From assembly GCA_002721995.1 (NCBI GenBank), contig PBMF01000025.1, forward strand, positions 1 through 64,000: DNA of 64,000 nt, given 5' to 3'. Positions 51,055 through 60,082 of this stretch are shown here, piece by piece. The notes under the pieces were generated by a model. That model saw only the letters and a program-made list of their open reading frames with translations. It ran no database searches and was not told the origin of the DNA. The first letter of the stretch is position 1; each line of letters opens with the position of its first letter. A program made the position numbers and the translations under genes. The DNA is from Chloroflexota bacterium (lineage in GTDB: Bacteria; Chloroflexota; Dehalococcoidia; Lucifugimonadales; UBA3495).

Positions 51055-52494
51055 TCAAGAACCGGCGGTGGTCTTTTTCCGTTCATCGTGCCGGTCCCGC
51101 ATGGCTATGGGGACAAAGCTCCGGGTCAAGCGGCCGATCAGACCCTCTTGGTACGCCAGGGCCGTCTCCCGAAGCAGTTCTCTACTGATTCCTGGTTTGT
51201 GAACAACGCCCTCCCCGATTGCCGCCGCGGTGCCCGGGAGGAGGGCCAGCCGGGAATCAATGTCATCATCATCCAAAACGTGGGCCATGAGGACGAGCAT
51301 GTCGGCGCTGAGAAGCCTTTCACGGACTTGATAGATAACGCCCCCTGCGGCCGTTTCCAGGAAGAACCACTCTTCCAGCGCCTCCGGGTCTGGAAACCCG
51401 GCGCCGGGTTTGGAGATCGCCGCTTCGCTGTAGAAAGCCCTCACGTCGGCGGTCAAAAGGCGCAGCAACTCGGGCATCGATTGGGCATAGCCGTCCGGTA
51501 CGGCCATGCTGCCATCCATGGCGAATCTCACCAGGATATCCACCATCTCTTCGATGGAGTCCACTCCCTTCCCACTTATCCCGACAGTGGTGCGGCCGCG
51601 GGTGCGCAGTCCTTCGTCGAACCACGGCCTGAGAAGCTGGGCCTCCGTCCGCAATTGGGCCGCCGCGGCTTCCGCTCCGGTTGTCGGTTCGGCGGAGGGG
51701 AAGGTAACCGGGCAAGACCATCCCTCTTCCGGAGGCGTGTCGTCCACGAGGGTGTCGGGATAGTCTTCCAGCACGGGTCCCGCCGTTTTGTTGACCAGCC
51801 CCAAGGTCCGGCGCAACACATCCAACTGTACATCCGGACGGTTGGGAGGTCCCAGCGGGCGGCCGAGGGGGAACGGGACCCAAAGGGCGCGCGGTGGTTT
51901 TACGGTCTCGCTCACCGGTCTGATCAGACTGACCTGGACGGTAGCTATGCCGGCGCCGCCTTCTTCCACGGGCTTTTCGATGTACTGGGAGAGTACGCCC
52001 ACGGCGTAGGTGCAATTGGGTCAAACCGGTATGAGCAGCACCAGGTCTACGTTGTCGCCGGTCAGGAATTTTGAGACCTCCCTTGCCGCGGGTTCCATAC
52101 GCTCTGGGGCCGTCGATCCCATGAAGGAATAATGCCAGTCTGCCACGGAGCCGATCTCTCCGGCCTCCGCCAAGGTCCTCAAATGTTCCAAAGGAAAGCA
52201 GACATTCACATCCTGCTGGAAGGCGCTGCGGTCGAAATTAGTGCTGGAGTGGGTCATCGCCAGGTCGTCATAGGCAATCTCACCCGGGATGACCCGATAG
52301 TCCCCTTCGTGGCCCGTGAAGGGGCGGTCATCGGACCGGTGCAGGGCAGCTGTGGTGACGATGGCGACCCGGGCATCGCTTAGATTCGGGGCTTGGGCCC
52401 AGGGCGTTTGTTCAAAGGGCGGGGCGTATCTTCCCTTCAATCGCTCCATCAAAGTCACCTGTTCATTTGGATGTATGTCTTCCCAACGGACCAC
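51055..52494 (-). CDS. GrdB-like selenoprotein candidate, read through an in-frame UGA (Sec158)
   Basis: 479 residues if UGA at 52021-52023 is read as selenocysteine. The N-terminal domain matches the glycine/sarcosine/betaine/proline reductase B family: RVAIVTTAALHRSDDRPF, DVNVCFPLEHLRTLAEAGEIG, HYSFMGS, then VLLIPV-U-P-N-C and, after the UGA, PPRALWVPFPLGRPLG. The UGA is in frame, exactly at the redox position where relatives carry Sec or Cys, in the pattern U-x-x-C. A hairpin follows at the right distance. The GTG at 52494 has a GAGGGG site; a TTG at 52518 is an alternative. The C-terminal 240 residues are helical and unrecognised. Standard calling would split it into two ORFs. Confidence 0.82.
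51994..52023 (-). promoter_or_regulatory. UGA codon plus candidate bacterial SECIS hairpin
   Basis: On the minus strand the UGA is followed after 12 nt by UACGCC-GUG-GGCGUA: a 6-bp stem with a 3-nt loop that starts with G, the loop lying 19-21 nt past the UGA. The known bacterial rule is a loop 16-37 nt away with an early G. Confidence 0.68.
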
Positions 52495-52675
52495 AGGTAA
52501 TACCCCTCGGTTTAGCAATGATCAGAAAGAACGGGTTTATCAGCCGTCTGCTCCGGACATTCTATAACCAAAGGCGGGGCATTTCCTCATCACCTGCCGG
52601 GACCTCTTCCGGAAATGCCGCCCATCCTCATTGGGATAGGCCATATGGATCGATTTCAGCGGCTGAGAACTGGGG

Positions 52676-52691
52676 TGTGACTGGCGTCACA
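52676..52691 (+). promoter_or_regulatory. CRP/FNR-family operator candidate
   Basis: TGTGACTGGCGTCACA fits TGTGA-N6-TCACA perfectly on both half-sites. It lies about 92 bp upstream of the secreted triple-repeat gene, in the region shared with the divergent GrdB-like gene. An inverted repeat with 9-bp arms (ggcatttcc / ggaaatgcc, 52578-52619) is also in this 290-bp region. Confidence 0.5.
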
Positions 52692-52782
52692 GACCAGAGG
52701 GCCATACCGCAATAACATGACCCGTGTCGGTCGAACAAATCAGTGGCAGACCACAAATCTCTCGGGCCGGCAGGAGAATGTA

Positions 52783-53352
52783 ATGGCTCAGACTTTAGCT
52801 ACAGCGAAATTGGCTTTCACGGGGCGCTCGCGTGTCACCGCGCTGGCCCTGTTTTCCCTGGGAATCGCCCTGCTCTTCATGTGGACGGCGTCAGTATCCA
52901 GCGTGTCCGCGGACGGGCACGAAGGCATGAACCCCGCCACCGAGCAGTGCATCATGGACACACTGGGTTACATGCCCTCCAGCCCCGACGAGCTGACCCA
53001 AGAAGAGATGGACCTCATCGGCGCGGCCTGCTTCGGTGACCATGGGACCAGTGGCAGTTCCAGCGAACACGATGCCGCCATCGACCAGTGCATCATCGAC
53101 GTTCTCGGTTATCTGCCTTCCAGCCCCGACGAACTCTTCGACGTGGAAGTGAACCTGGTGGCAGAGACCTGCTTCGGTGGTGCAGGAGTAAATGAAGACC
53201 CGAACCACCTGGACGAAGCTACCCAGCAGTGCATCATCGACGTACTCGGGTTCCTGCCTGAGAGTTCTGAAGAGCTCACTGAAGAGCAAATGGTCCTGGT
53301 TGGCGAGACCTGCTTCCCGGACGAATTCGCCTCCGAGCCGGAACTGGTCTAA
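52783..53352 (+). CDS. Secreted protein with three Cys-paired repeats (unknown family)
   Basis: 189 residues from the ATG at 52783 (AGGAG 7 bp upstream). An N-terminal signal (about 20-45, likely cut at VSSVSA) precedes three copies of a 35-50 residue unit: QCIMDTLGYMPSSPDELT, QCIIDVLGYLPSSPDELF and QCIIDVLGFLPESSEELT, each ending in A-x-C-F or E-T-C-F. Each unit has two Cys about 28 residues apart, probably forming one disulfide, in an acidic helical hairpin. I do not recognise the family. A CRP-like palindrome lies upstream, so expression may respond to a metabolic signal. Confidence 0.7.
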   Translation: MAQTLATAKLAFTGRSRVTALALFSLGIALLFMWTASVSSVSADGHEGMNPATEQCIMDTLGYMPSSPDELTQEEMDLIGAACFGDHGTSGSSSEHDAAIDQCIIDVLGYLPSSPDELFDVEVNLVAETCFGGAGVNEDPNHLDEATQQCIIDVLGFLPESSEELTEEQMVLVGETCFPDEFASEPELV

Positions 53353-53394
53353 TCAACGAATCATGGTAGGCCCATCCGGGTCGGACAAATCATT

Positions 53395-53426
53395 CGAGGG
53401 GCGACCTAAATCCGGGTCGCCCCTCG
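53395..53426 (+). terminator. Hairpin downstream of the triple-repeat gene
   Basis: A perfect 12-bp stem (cgaggggcgacc and complement) with an 8-nt loop, 42 bp after the stop. Only a weak T-rich tail follows. Confidence 0.6.
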
Positions 53427-53517
53427 TCATGTTTGCCGCCCTGGCACTCTTCTCTTTTGTGCCTTTCCATCCGCGTGGCCCTGCTGAGTATGCTTCTTTC
53501 CGGCTGACCAAAACCGA

Positions 53518-53679
53518 CTACGAACGTTTGACGGTGACGGCGGCAACTGTCAGCAAAGCGGCGGCGAACCCGGCCAGCACTCCCAATTCGGAAGCAACTT
53601 CAAAGAGCGACGCGCCGTGCAGCATGATCTCTCTCAGGGCTTCCACCGCATAGGTCAGCGGGAGAAACTTGGCGGTTCC
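53518..53679 (-). pseudogene. Remnant of an ABC-2 type permease, C-terminal end
   Basis: The minus frame encodes about 53 residues ending at TAG. The phrases FLPLTYAVEALREIM and VLAGFAAALLTVAAV match the last part of ABC-2 permeases. There is no start codon, and upstream the frame hits a stop at once, so more than 200 residues are missing. No ATPase partner is present. Confidence 0.6.
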
Positions 53680-53840
53680 TTCGTTTCACCCCCGGTGAAC
53701 AGTCGCGTTCACCGGTACTTCATCCCCACCCCTGGCATTCTCCACCTTCCGGTCTTAAACTCTCGGTAATATCTGGGGGTTGCGTCCTGTTGCGCCATGT
53801 TATGGGTGCGCTGGCAGGCCTCCGAGGGAAGGGGAAGAGA

Positions 53841-54023
53841 ATGTCAATTTCCAACGAAACGCTGCAGGCGATGATTCGGGACTACCAGGGTCTGGAATTG
53901 TCGGACGAAGAACTGGAGTTGGTCCGGCCCGAGTTGGAGAATTACTTTTCCGAACTCAAGAAGCTGGAGGACCTGGACCTTTCGAACGTCTTTTCAGGCC
54001 GCCTCATGGACCTTGTGGAATAG
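53841..54023 (+). CDS. Small GatC/AtzG-like protein paired with an amidase
   Basis: 60 residues from the ATG at 53841, behind a purine-rich ribosome site. The sequence is two acidic helices: ISNETLQAMIRDY then LSDEELELVRPELENYFSEL. This resembles GatC or the AtzG/DUF4089 small subunits that wrap around an amidase. The next gene, 66 bp downstream, is an amidase of the GatA/AtzE type, which supports the pairing. The gene is short and similarity is by pattern only. Confidence 0.65.
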   Translation: MSISNETLQAMIRDYQGLELSDEELELVRPELENYFSELKKLEDLDLSNVFSGRLMDLVE

Positions 54024-54089
54024 CCACCGTTCGGTCCGGTCCTCTCGGCCGCTAAGTCCCGTTCCAAGAATTTCTCAGGAGGCGTGAAC

Positions 54090-55523
54090 ATGTCCAACGC
54101 TGATCTGCTCAAGATGACCATCTCCGAGTTGGCGCCCAAGATCAAAAACAAAGAAGTTTCGCCGGTGGAGTTGACCGAAGCGGCTTTGGCCGAAGCTGAC
54201 CGTCTGCAACCCGAGCTGAATTCATTCATAACCATCCTGCATGACCGGGCCATGGACCAGGCCCGGGAATCTGAAGCCGCCATTTCCCGCGGCGATTACC
54301 GGGGCCCGCTTCACGGAATCCCCATGGGGCTGAAGGACAACCTTGCCACCGCCGGAATCACCACCACCGTAGGTTCGAAAGTGCTGGCCAGCCATGTGCC
54401 CGAGGAAGACGCTGAGGTGGTCGTACGCTGCCGGGACGCCGGAGCGATCTTCCTTGGCAAGGAGAATCTGGAGGAATTCGCCGCCGGGGCCACGTCCAAC
54501 AATCCCCACTACGGGGCCGTCCACAACCCCTGGGGACTCGACCACATTCCAGGAGGGTCCAGTGGGGGAGGCGGCGCCAACGTAGCTGCCGGGGTAACCT
54601 TCGCGTCACTTGGCACCGACCTGGGAGGGTCGGTACGTCTGCCGGGCACCTTCTGCGGCGTTGTTGGACTCAAGCAGACCTACGGGCGGGTTAGTCAGCG
54701 CGGGCTGATGGTTACCAGCTTTAACGGAGACCACATCGGCCCCATGACCCGGTCGGTGCCCGACAGTGCCCTGGTGCTCCAAGTCCTCGCCGGCAACGAC
54801 CCGCTGGACCCCAGCACGGTGCCCGTGCCCGTCCCCGACTACAGCGCCCTGCTGGGGCAGGGGCTGAAGGGCCTGAAGATGGGTGTTCCCTCCAATCATT
54901 ACTTCGACGTCCTGGACTCGGAGGTGGAAAGGGCGGTGCGTGGGAGCATCGCCGCCCTGGAGGAACTGGGCGCCGAACTTCAAGAGGTCAGCTTGCCCGC
55001 CATGGAATACGTCGGTGCGCTTCGTATCGCAGCTATGGCTGACGGCGTCGTTACCCACGAACCCTTCCTCAAATCAAACCGGGAAGACTACGGGCCCGAT
55101 GTCCTATACCGCACCATTCCCGGACAGTTCGTTTTAGGAAAGGACTACTCCAAGTCATTGAAGGTCCAGCGACTGATCCAGGAGGAATACGCCCGGGTCA
55201 TGCAGCAGGTTGACTTCTTGGTCACCCCAACGGCCCCGGTGCCGGCGCCTAGGATCGATGCCGAGTACATAAATATCAACGGCGAAGACCACCGGGTCAG
55301 GGGCCCCGGTTCCGGAATCATATCCCGCAATACCAGTCCCATGAACTCCGTCGGTCTTCCTGCCATAACCGTGCCCTGTGGAGCAAGTGAGGGCGGACTG
55401 CCCATCGGGGTACAGTTCATAACCGGCCCCTTCGAAGAGGGATTGTTGTTCCGGGTGGCGGACAGCTATGAGAAAGCTTCTCCGAGCCAGGGTCTCAGGC
55501 CTGCGGTTGCCGTTGGGGTCTAA
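54090..55523 (+). CDS. Amidase signature family protein (GatA/AtzE-like)
   Basis: 477 residues from the ATG at 54090, with AGGAGG 7 bp upstream; a GTG two codons earlier is less likely. The catalytic set is Lys82 (MGLKDN), Ser157/158 (GGSSGGGG) and nucleophile Ser181 in GTDLGGSVRLPG. The small helical protein just upstream suggests a two-subunit enzyme, as in AtzG-AtzE. It differs from the amidase at 3626. No gatB is visible, so a tRNA-dependent role is unlikely. A Gfo/Idh/MocA gene follows after 53 bp. Confidence 0.9.
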   Translation: MSNADLLKMTISELAPKIKNKEVSPVELTEAALAEADRLQPELNSFITILHDRAMDQARESEAAISRGDYRGPLHGIPMGLKDNLATAGITTTVGSKVLASHVPEEDAEVVVRCRDAGAIFLGKENLEEFAAGATSNNPHYGAVHNPWGLDHIPGGSSGGGGANVAAGVTFASLGTDLGGSVRLPGTFCGVVGLKQTYGRVSQRGLMVTSFNGDHIGPMTRSVPDSALVLQVLAGNDPLDPSTVPVPVPDYSALLGQGLKGLKMGVPSNHYFDVLDSEVERAVRGSIAALEELGAELQEVSLPAMEYVGALRIAAMADGVVTHEPFLKSNREDYGPDVLYRTIPGQFVLGKDYSKSLKVQRLIQEEYARVMQQVDFLVTPTAPVPAPRIDAEYININGEDHRVRGPGSGIISRNTSPMNSVGLPAITVPCGASEGGLPIGVQFITGPFEEGLLFRVADSYEKASPSQGLRPAVAVGV

Positions 55524-55576
55524 GCCTTTTTCCTCGATTGCCGCCATGCGGCATGAATCCTGAACCAGGAGTAAAG

Positions 55577-56620
55577 ATGTCCATCGGCTGGGCAATCCTA
55601 AGCTGCGGCGACTATGCCGATTCCAGGGGAGCTCCCGGCGTCAACCAGGCCGAGGGTGCGGAGTTGGTGGCTGTGCACAGCCGTGATCGCGGCCGGAGCA
55701 AAGCATTCGCCGAGAAACACGGCGTCAAGACCTGCTATACCACGGTGGAGGAGGTGCTCGGCGATTCCAGGATAGACGCCGTCTATATCACTTCGCCCAA
55801 CCACCTGCATGCCCAGTACACCAAGATGGCAGCCGAGGCAGGCAAGCACGTGCTGGTGGAGAAACCCCTGTCTCTGAACATGGACGACGGCCTGGAGATG
55901 CTCCAGGTCTGCCGCGCCCGGGGCGTTAAACTGGGCGTGGGACTGCACCTTAGGCATCATCCGGGACACATCGAGACCCGCCGGTTGGTGGCCGACGGCG
56001 CCCTGGGCACAGTTGCCCTGGCCCAGTCCCAGTTGGGCCAGGGGGAGAGGGGCAACGTCCACTCCATACCCAGGGCCGGACTGCGCGATTGGTGGACCCA
56101 CCCGGAGTTGGTCGGCGGCGCCTTTGCCATGTTGACAATCGGCGTCCATGCCATCGACGACCTGCAATTCCTCCTGGATCAGCAGGTGGTGGAGATTGCC
56201 GCCATCACCGACGGGCAGACCGCCGAACGGCCCCTGGAAGACCTGGCCACCATGTGCCTGCGCTTCGACGGCGGCACGATTGGTACCATGTGCTGCGGGA
56301 TGCGCCTGCCCGAGTTCCAGAACGACGTCGCCCTCTACGGCAGCGAAGGAAAGGTTGTGCTGGTCGACGCCTCATGGCCCCGGCTGCAGGGAGAGCTGCG
56401 GGTGTCCAGCGAGACCGTGAACACCACCGTGGCCTACGAACCAGACTTCGTCTACCTGGTCACTAGGAATATCGAAGACTTCCAGCGGGCGATGGCCGAA
56501 GACCGGGAACCGACCGCCTCCGGCATCGACGGACTCAAGCTGGTGCAGGTGACCGGGGCTATGGTGGAATCCGCCAAGACCGGCCGTACGGTGAAGCTGG
56601 AGCCTTTGACCTTTCCCTGA
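55577..56620 (+). CDS. Gfo/Idh/MocA family oxidoreductase
   Basis: 347 residues from the ATG at 55577 (CAGGAG upstream). The N-terminal Rossmann region has the variant nucleotide motif GWAILSCGDYADSRG. The next markers are DAVYITSPNHLHAQY and the family motif GKHVLVEKPLSLN, whose Lys is catalytic. The C-terminal alpha/beta domain has GLRDWWTHPELVGGAFAMLT, with acidic and His residues near the active site (GVHAIDDLQFLL). It oxidises or reduces a sugar-like alcohol with NAD(P). It lies between an amidase and an acyl-CoA synthetase on the same strand. Confidence 0.9.
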   Translation: MSIGWAILSCGDYADSRGAPGVNQAEGAELVAVHSRDRGRSKAFAEKHGVKTCYTTVEEVLGDSRIDAVYITSPNHLHAQYTKMAAEAGKHVLVEKPLSLNMDDGLEMLQVCRARGVKLGVGLHLRHHPGHIETRRLVADGALGTVALAQSQLGQGERGNVHSIPRAGLRDWWTHPELVGGAFAMLTIGVHAIDDLQFLLDQQVVEIAAITDGQTAERPLEDLATMCLRFDGGTIGTMCCGMRLPEFQNDVALYGSEGKVVLVDASWPRLQGELRVSSETVNTTVAYEPDFVYLVTRNIEDFQRAMAEDREPTASGIDGLKLVQVTGAMVESAKTGRTVKLEPLTFP

Positions 56621-56658
56621 GACCCAAGGTAATTCCACGGATAACCTAATCAATAACT

Positions 56659-58788
56659 ATGGAGCCAAAATTGACTACCTGGACCGATGATCAACTAGCC
56701 TCAATCCACAACATGCTCAACCCGCGTTCCATCGCTGTGGTTGGGGCCACCCCCCGGATGCAGTACGGTGGACGGATGCTCGCCGCCGCTCTTAAGGCCG
56801 CAGACCGGGTGAACATCTACCCGGTCAACCCCCGTTACGAGGAGGTCATGGGAGTCAAGTCATATCCCAGCGTTAGCGACCTTCCGGAAACTCCCGACGT
56901 CGTTGGGGTCGTTGTTTCCTCCGGACAAGTGATGAACGTGCTGGAGGAGATTCACGAGAAAGGCACCAGGGCCGCAATAGTGATATCGGCCGGCTTCTCA
57001 GAACGGGGCACCCAGGAGGGCCGGGACCGGCAGGCACAGGTGGGCGCCTTCGCCAGGGAGTCGGGACTGCGCATCAGCGGCCCCAACTGCCTAGGACTGG
57101 CCAACGTCAAGGACAACATCTGGGTCACCTCCTCATCCAGGGGAGCCGAGGGAATGGGAGGTCCGGTGGGCCTGGTCTGTCAGAGCGGGGCCTCGGCCTT
57201 CGGTCCATTCTTGAACCGGGCACTGGACAGCCGCATCGGCCTCAGCTACATCATCTCCACCGGCAACGAGGCGGACCTGGACTTCTCGGACTTCGTGCGC
57301 TACCTGATCGATGACGACGATACCAAGGTCATCGCCGGGTTCGTCGAAGGTTTCAAAGACGCCGGCAAGTTCATTGAGGTGGCGAAACTGGCGGCCGAAA
57401 GGGGCAAACCCATAGTGCTGATCAAGATTGGCCGGTCGGACCTGGGCGCCAAGGCGGCCCAGTCTCACACCGCCGCTCTGACCGGTCTGGATGCCCTCTA
57501 CGACGATGCGCTGGCCCAGTACGGGGTGATACGTGTCGCCGACTACGATGAGCTGCTGGAGGTTTCCAACCTCCTGGCCAACTCGCCGCCGCCCCCGGCC
57601 AAAGGCCTGGCGGTGGTATCCCACTCCGGAGGCATCAGCTCCCTCACCGCCGACATGTGCGGTCAGGCGGGTCTGGACCTCCCCGAGCTGAGTGACGCCG
57701 CCCGTGATGGTATCAACGACGTCCTCAAGGGCTTCGGCTGGGCCTCCAACCCCTCGGATGTCACCGGGTTCGCCAACAGTGACTCCTTCCCTGACATCAT
57801 GCAGTTCATGGCCAACGACCCGGCCATGGGCACCCTGGTAGTGGCCAGCGCCGGCGGTGATGCCCAGGCCGAGCAGGTGATTGCCCAGCGGGACCTGGAC
57901 AAGGAGAAGGCCCTGGCCTTCCTCTGGACTGGCAGCCGGGGAGAAACGGCGGGTCTGGGAATGCTGAAAGAGGCCAGAGTCCCGGTCTTCTACACCCCCA
58001 ACCGCCTGGCGACCGGGCTGCGCAGTCTCCTTGATTACCACGCCTGGCAGGGGCACCGGGGTAAGGCCGGCTTCCCCGCCGTCGGAGCCATAAACGGTGA
58101 GCAACAGGCCGCGGCCGACCGCCTTGCCGCCACGGGCGGGGTTGCCCATTCTGAACACCAGAGCAAAGGCCTGCTGGCGGAGTGGGGAATTCCCATAACC
58201 CAGGAGTCCCTGGTCCAGACCGCCGCCGACGCCGCCGCGGCGGCGAAGGAGATCGGGTTCCCGGTCGCCCTGAAAGCCGACGTGACCGGCATGCCCCACA
58301 AGACCGAGGCGGGCCTGGTCAAACTGGGGCTGAGCAGCGAGGCGGAGGTCAGGTCGGCCTTTGATGAGATAACGTCCAATTCGTCTGGGATGGAAACGAA
58401 CGGCATCTCGGTTCAGGAGATGGTCCAGGACGCCGTGGAGGTCATCGTGGGTCTGAGCTACGATTCCCAATTGGGCGCCACCCTGTTGTTCGGGTCGGGC
58501 GGGGTGATGGTCGAGGTCTACAACGATGTTGCCCTCCGGCTCTGCCCCATCGATGAAACCGACGCCAGAGAGATGATTGCCCAGGTCAAGGGGGCCCGGC
58601 TGCTGGAAGGATTCCGGGGCCGTCCCGCCGCGGATGTCGATGCCCTGGTCGATACCCTGATCAAGGTCTCCCAGATGGGCGCCCAACTGGAGGGTAGCCT
58701 GGCCGAGCTGGATATAAACCCGCTGATGGTCCTACCCGGGGGCCAGGGTGTGAAAGCCGCCGACGCGGTGGCCATCTTCGGCCAGTAG
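56659..58788 (+). CDS. ADP-forming acyl-CoA synthetase (acetate-CoA ligase type, fused alpha-beta)
   Basis: 709 residues. It has a CoA-binding domain (RSIAVVGATPRMQYGG), a succinyl-CoA-ligase-like flavodoxin domain with the phospho-acceptor His270 in AAQSHTAALTG, and a C-terminal ATP-grasp domain (FPVALKADVTGMPHKTEAG, then MVQDAVEVIVGLSYD). Such one-chain enzymes make acyl-CoA from an acid, CoA and ATP, or run in reverse to gain ATP. The ATG at 56659 is used; a TTG at 56671 has a better placed GGAG. The substrate is unknown; it could feed the CoA-transferases of this region. Confidence 0.92.
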   Translation: MEPKLTTWTDDQLASIHNMLNPRSIAVVGATPRMQYGGRMLAAALKAADRVNIYPVNPRYEEVMGVKSYPSVSDLPETPDVVGVVVSSGQVMNVLEEIHEKGTRAAIVISAGFSERGTQEGRDRQAQVGAFARESGLRISGPNCLGLANVKDNIWVTSSSRGAEGMGGPVGLVCQSGASAFGPFLNRALDSRIGLSYIISTGNEADLDFSDFVRYLIDDDDTKVIAGFVEGFKDAGKFIEVAKLAAERGKPIVLIKIGRSDLGAKAAQSHTAALTGLDALYDDALAQYGVIRVADYDELLEVSNLLANSPPPPAKGLAVVSHSGGISSLTADMCGQAGLDLPELSDAARDGINDVLKGFGWASNPSDVTGFANSDSFPDIMQFMANDPAMGTLVVASAGGDAQAEQVIAQRDLDKEKALAFLWTGSRGETAGLGMLKEARVPVFYTPNRLATGLRSLLDYHAWQGHRGKAGFPAVGAINGEQQAAADRLAATGGVAHSEHQSKGLLAEWGIPITQESLVQTAADAAAAAKEIGFPVALKADVTGMPHKTEAGLVKLGLSSEAEVRSAFDEITSNSSGMETNGISVQEMVQDAVEVIVGLSYDSQLGATLLFGSGGVMVEVYNDVALRLCPIDETDAREMIAQVKGARLLEGFRGRPAADVDALVDTLIKVSQMGAQLEGSLAELDINPLMVLPGGQGVKAADAVAIFGQ

Positions 58789-58800
58789 CCCGCCCGGGGG

Positions 58801-60033
58801 CTAGAGTCTTCTCAACTTGGGCGCCAGCAGGGCCAGAAGGAGCACCAGGACGATGCCCATCGTCCCAACGATGGTTGCCGCGTGGGGCGCGCTCCAGAGT
58901 CCGGCCATGGCGCCCGAGGACATGCTGCCCAGGGCGAAGGCGTAGATGGCCAAGGAACGCAGGCTCATCACCCGGCCCCGGTATTCCGCCAGGGTGTTGC
59001 CCAGCAACGCCGATAGGATGAAGAACTGGGTCGACGCGAAGCCAGCGCCGGTTATGGTGAGAATCGCCATGGACTGGTAGAAGGAAGGAGTGGCGGAAAA
59101 CAGCAGGATGCTGGCGTGCCACACCACCACAGACCCGATCATCAATTTACCCACATGGCGCATGCTGCCAATCATGGCCCAACCCAGCGCCGCCGTCACC
59201 GCACCGATACCGAAGGCGAACAGCAGCCAGCCCAAGCCGGCGGAATCGACCCCCAATTCATCCCGGGCGAATATGGGCATCAATGTCGTGTGGAAGGTCC
59301 ATCCCGAGGACTCGATGATCAGGGCCAATACCAGCGTCCCCCAAAGCACCTGTTGACCTTTGACGTACTTCAGTCCGCCTATCATGGTCCTGAGGACCGG
59401 TTCCGGGTCCCGGTGGCTGATGCTGCCCGACAGTCTTATATAGAGGGCCACCCAGCCGCTCAGGAAATACAGGGCCGCTACGGCGGCAAAAGCACCCTCT
59501 GGGCCGAAATCCTTGAAAAGGATCCCGCCCAAAAGCGGCCCGGCCAGCATGGCGATATTCCTGCCCAGTGTGTTGAACGCGGCGCCGTTGGCCAGGCGTT
59601 CGGGCGGCAGGGTGTCGGCCACCAGGGACTGGGCGGCAGGCATCTGGAACACACGTACCATCCCGGCGATCACCGCCACCCCGAATACGTGCCACGTCTC
59701 CAATAGACCGCTGAGGATCAGGGCCAGCATCACCAGGGAGAAGGCGGTCATAGAAAACTCCACGCCTGCCAGAAGACGGTGACGGGGGACGCGGTCGGCC
59801 ACGGCGCCGGCGAATAGGGCCAGCACGTTCAGGGCCATCCGGGCCGCCGAAATCGCCCCCACCAGGAAAGGCGAGTCGGTCAGCGTGAGTACGAACCAGC
59901 CCAGGACCACCGCCTCCATCTGCGTGCCCATGGTCACCAGGGTGGTGGAACTCCAGACAAAGGAGAAATCTCGGTACCGGAAGACCGATAGCGGATACCC
60001 CGCCCGGACCGCGTTTGCGGTGAACTTCGACAA
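58801..60033 (-). CDS. MFS exporter (MFS_3/EntS-like)
   Basis: 410 residues from a TTG with GGAG upstream. About twelve membrane helices. The loop after helix 2 reads FAGAVADRVPRHRLL, a form of the MFS motif. The segment FNTLGRNIAMLAGPLLGGILF in helix 5 is typical of the EntS/MFS_3 exporters of siderophores and drugs. It lies 49 bp downstream of the UGSC-like gene on the same strand, so the two may be cotranscribed. The substrate is unknown. Confidence 0.85.
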   Translation of the reverse strand: MSKFTANAVRAGYPLSVFRYRDFSFVWSSTTLVTMGTQMEAVVLGWFVLTLTDSPFLVGAISAARMALNVLALFAGAVADRVPRHRLLAGVEFSMTAFSLVMLALILSGLLETWHVFGVAVIAGMVRVFQMPAAQSLVADTLPPERLANGAAFNTLGRNIAMLAGPLLGGILFKDFGPEGAFAAVAALYFLSGWVALYIRLSGSISHRDPEPVLRTMIGGLKYVKGQQVLWGTLVLALIIESSGWTFHTTLMPIFARDELGVDSAGLGWLLFAFGIGAVTAALGWAMIGSMRHVGKLMIGSVVVWHASILLFSATPSFYQSMAILTITGAGFASTQFFILSALLGNTLAEYRGRVMSLRSLAIYAFALGSMSSGAMAGLWSAPHAATIVGTMGIVLVLLLALLAPKLRRL

Positions 60034-60082
60034 TTGACTCCAGCCAAGGGCCCGAAATAACCAGGGTCGCGAGGATTATGGG

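Noticed and set aside
51055-52494. Reading the GrdB-like locus as two separate genes or as a nonsense mutation
   Set aside because: The frame and similarity continue without loss on both sides, the stop is specifically TGA, it is in a U-x-x-C motif, and a hairpin follows. The same happens independently at 61.5 kb. A random nonsense mutation would not be expected to hit the redox residue twice.
57133-58686. A 517-codon minus-strand frame across the acyl-CoA synthetase gene
   Set aside because: It mirrors the codon pattern of the real gene and has no domain of its own.
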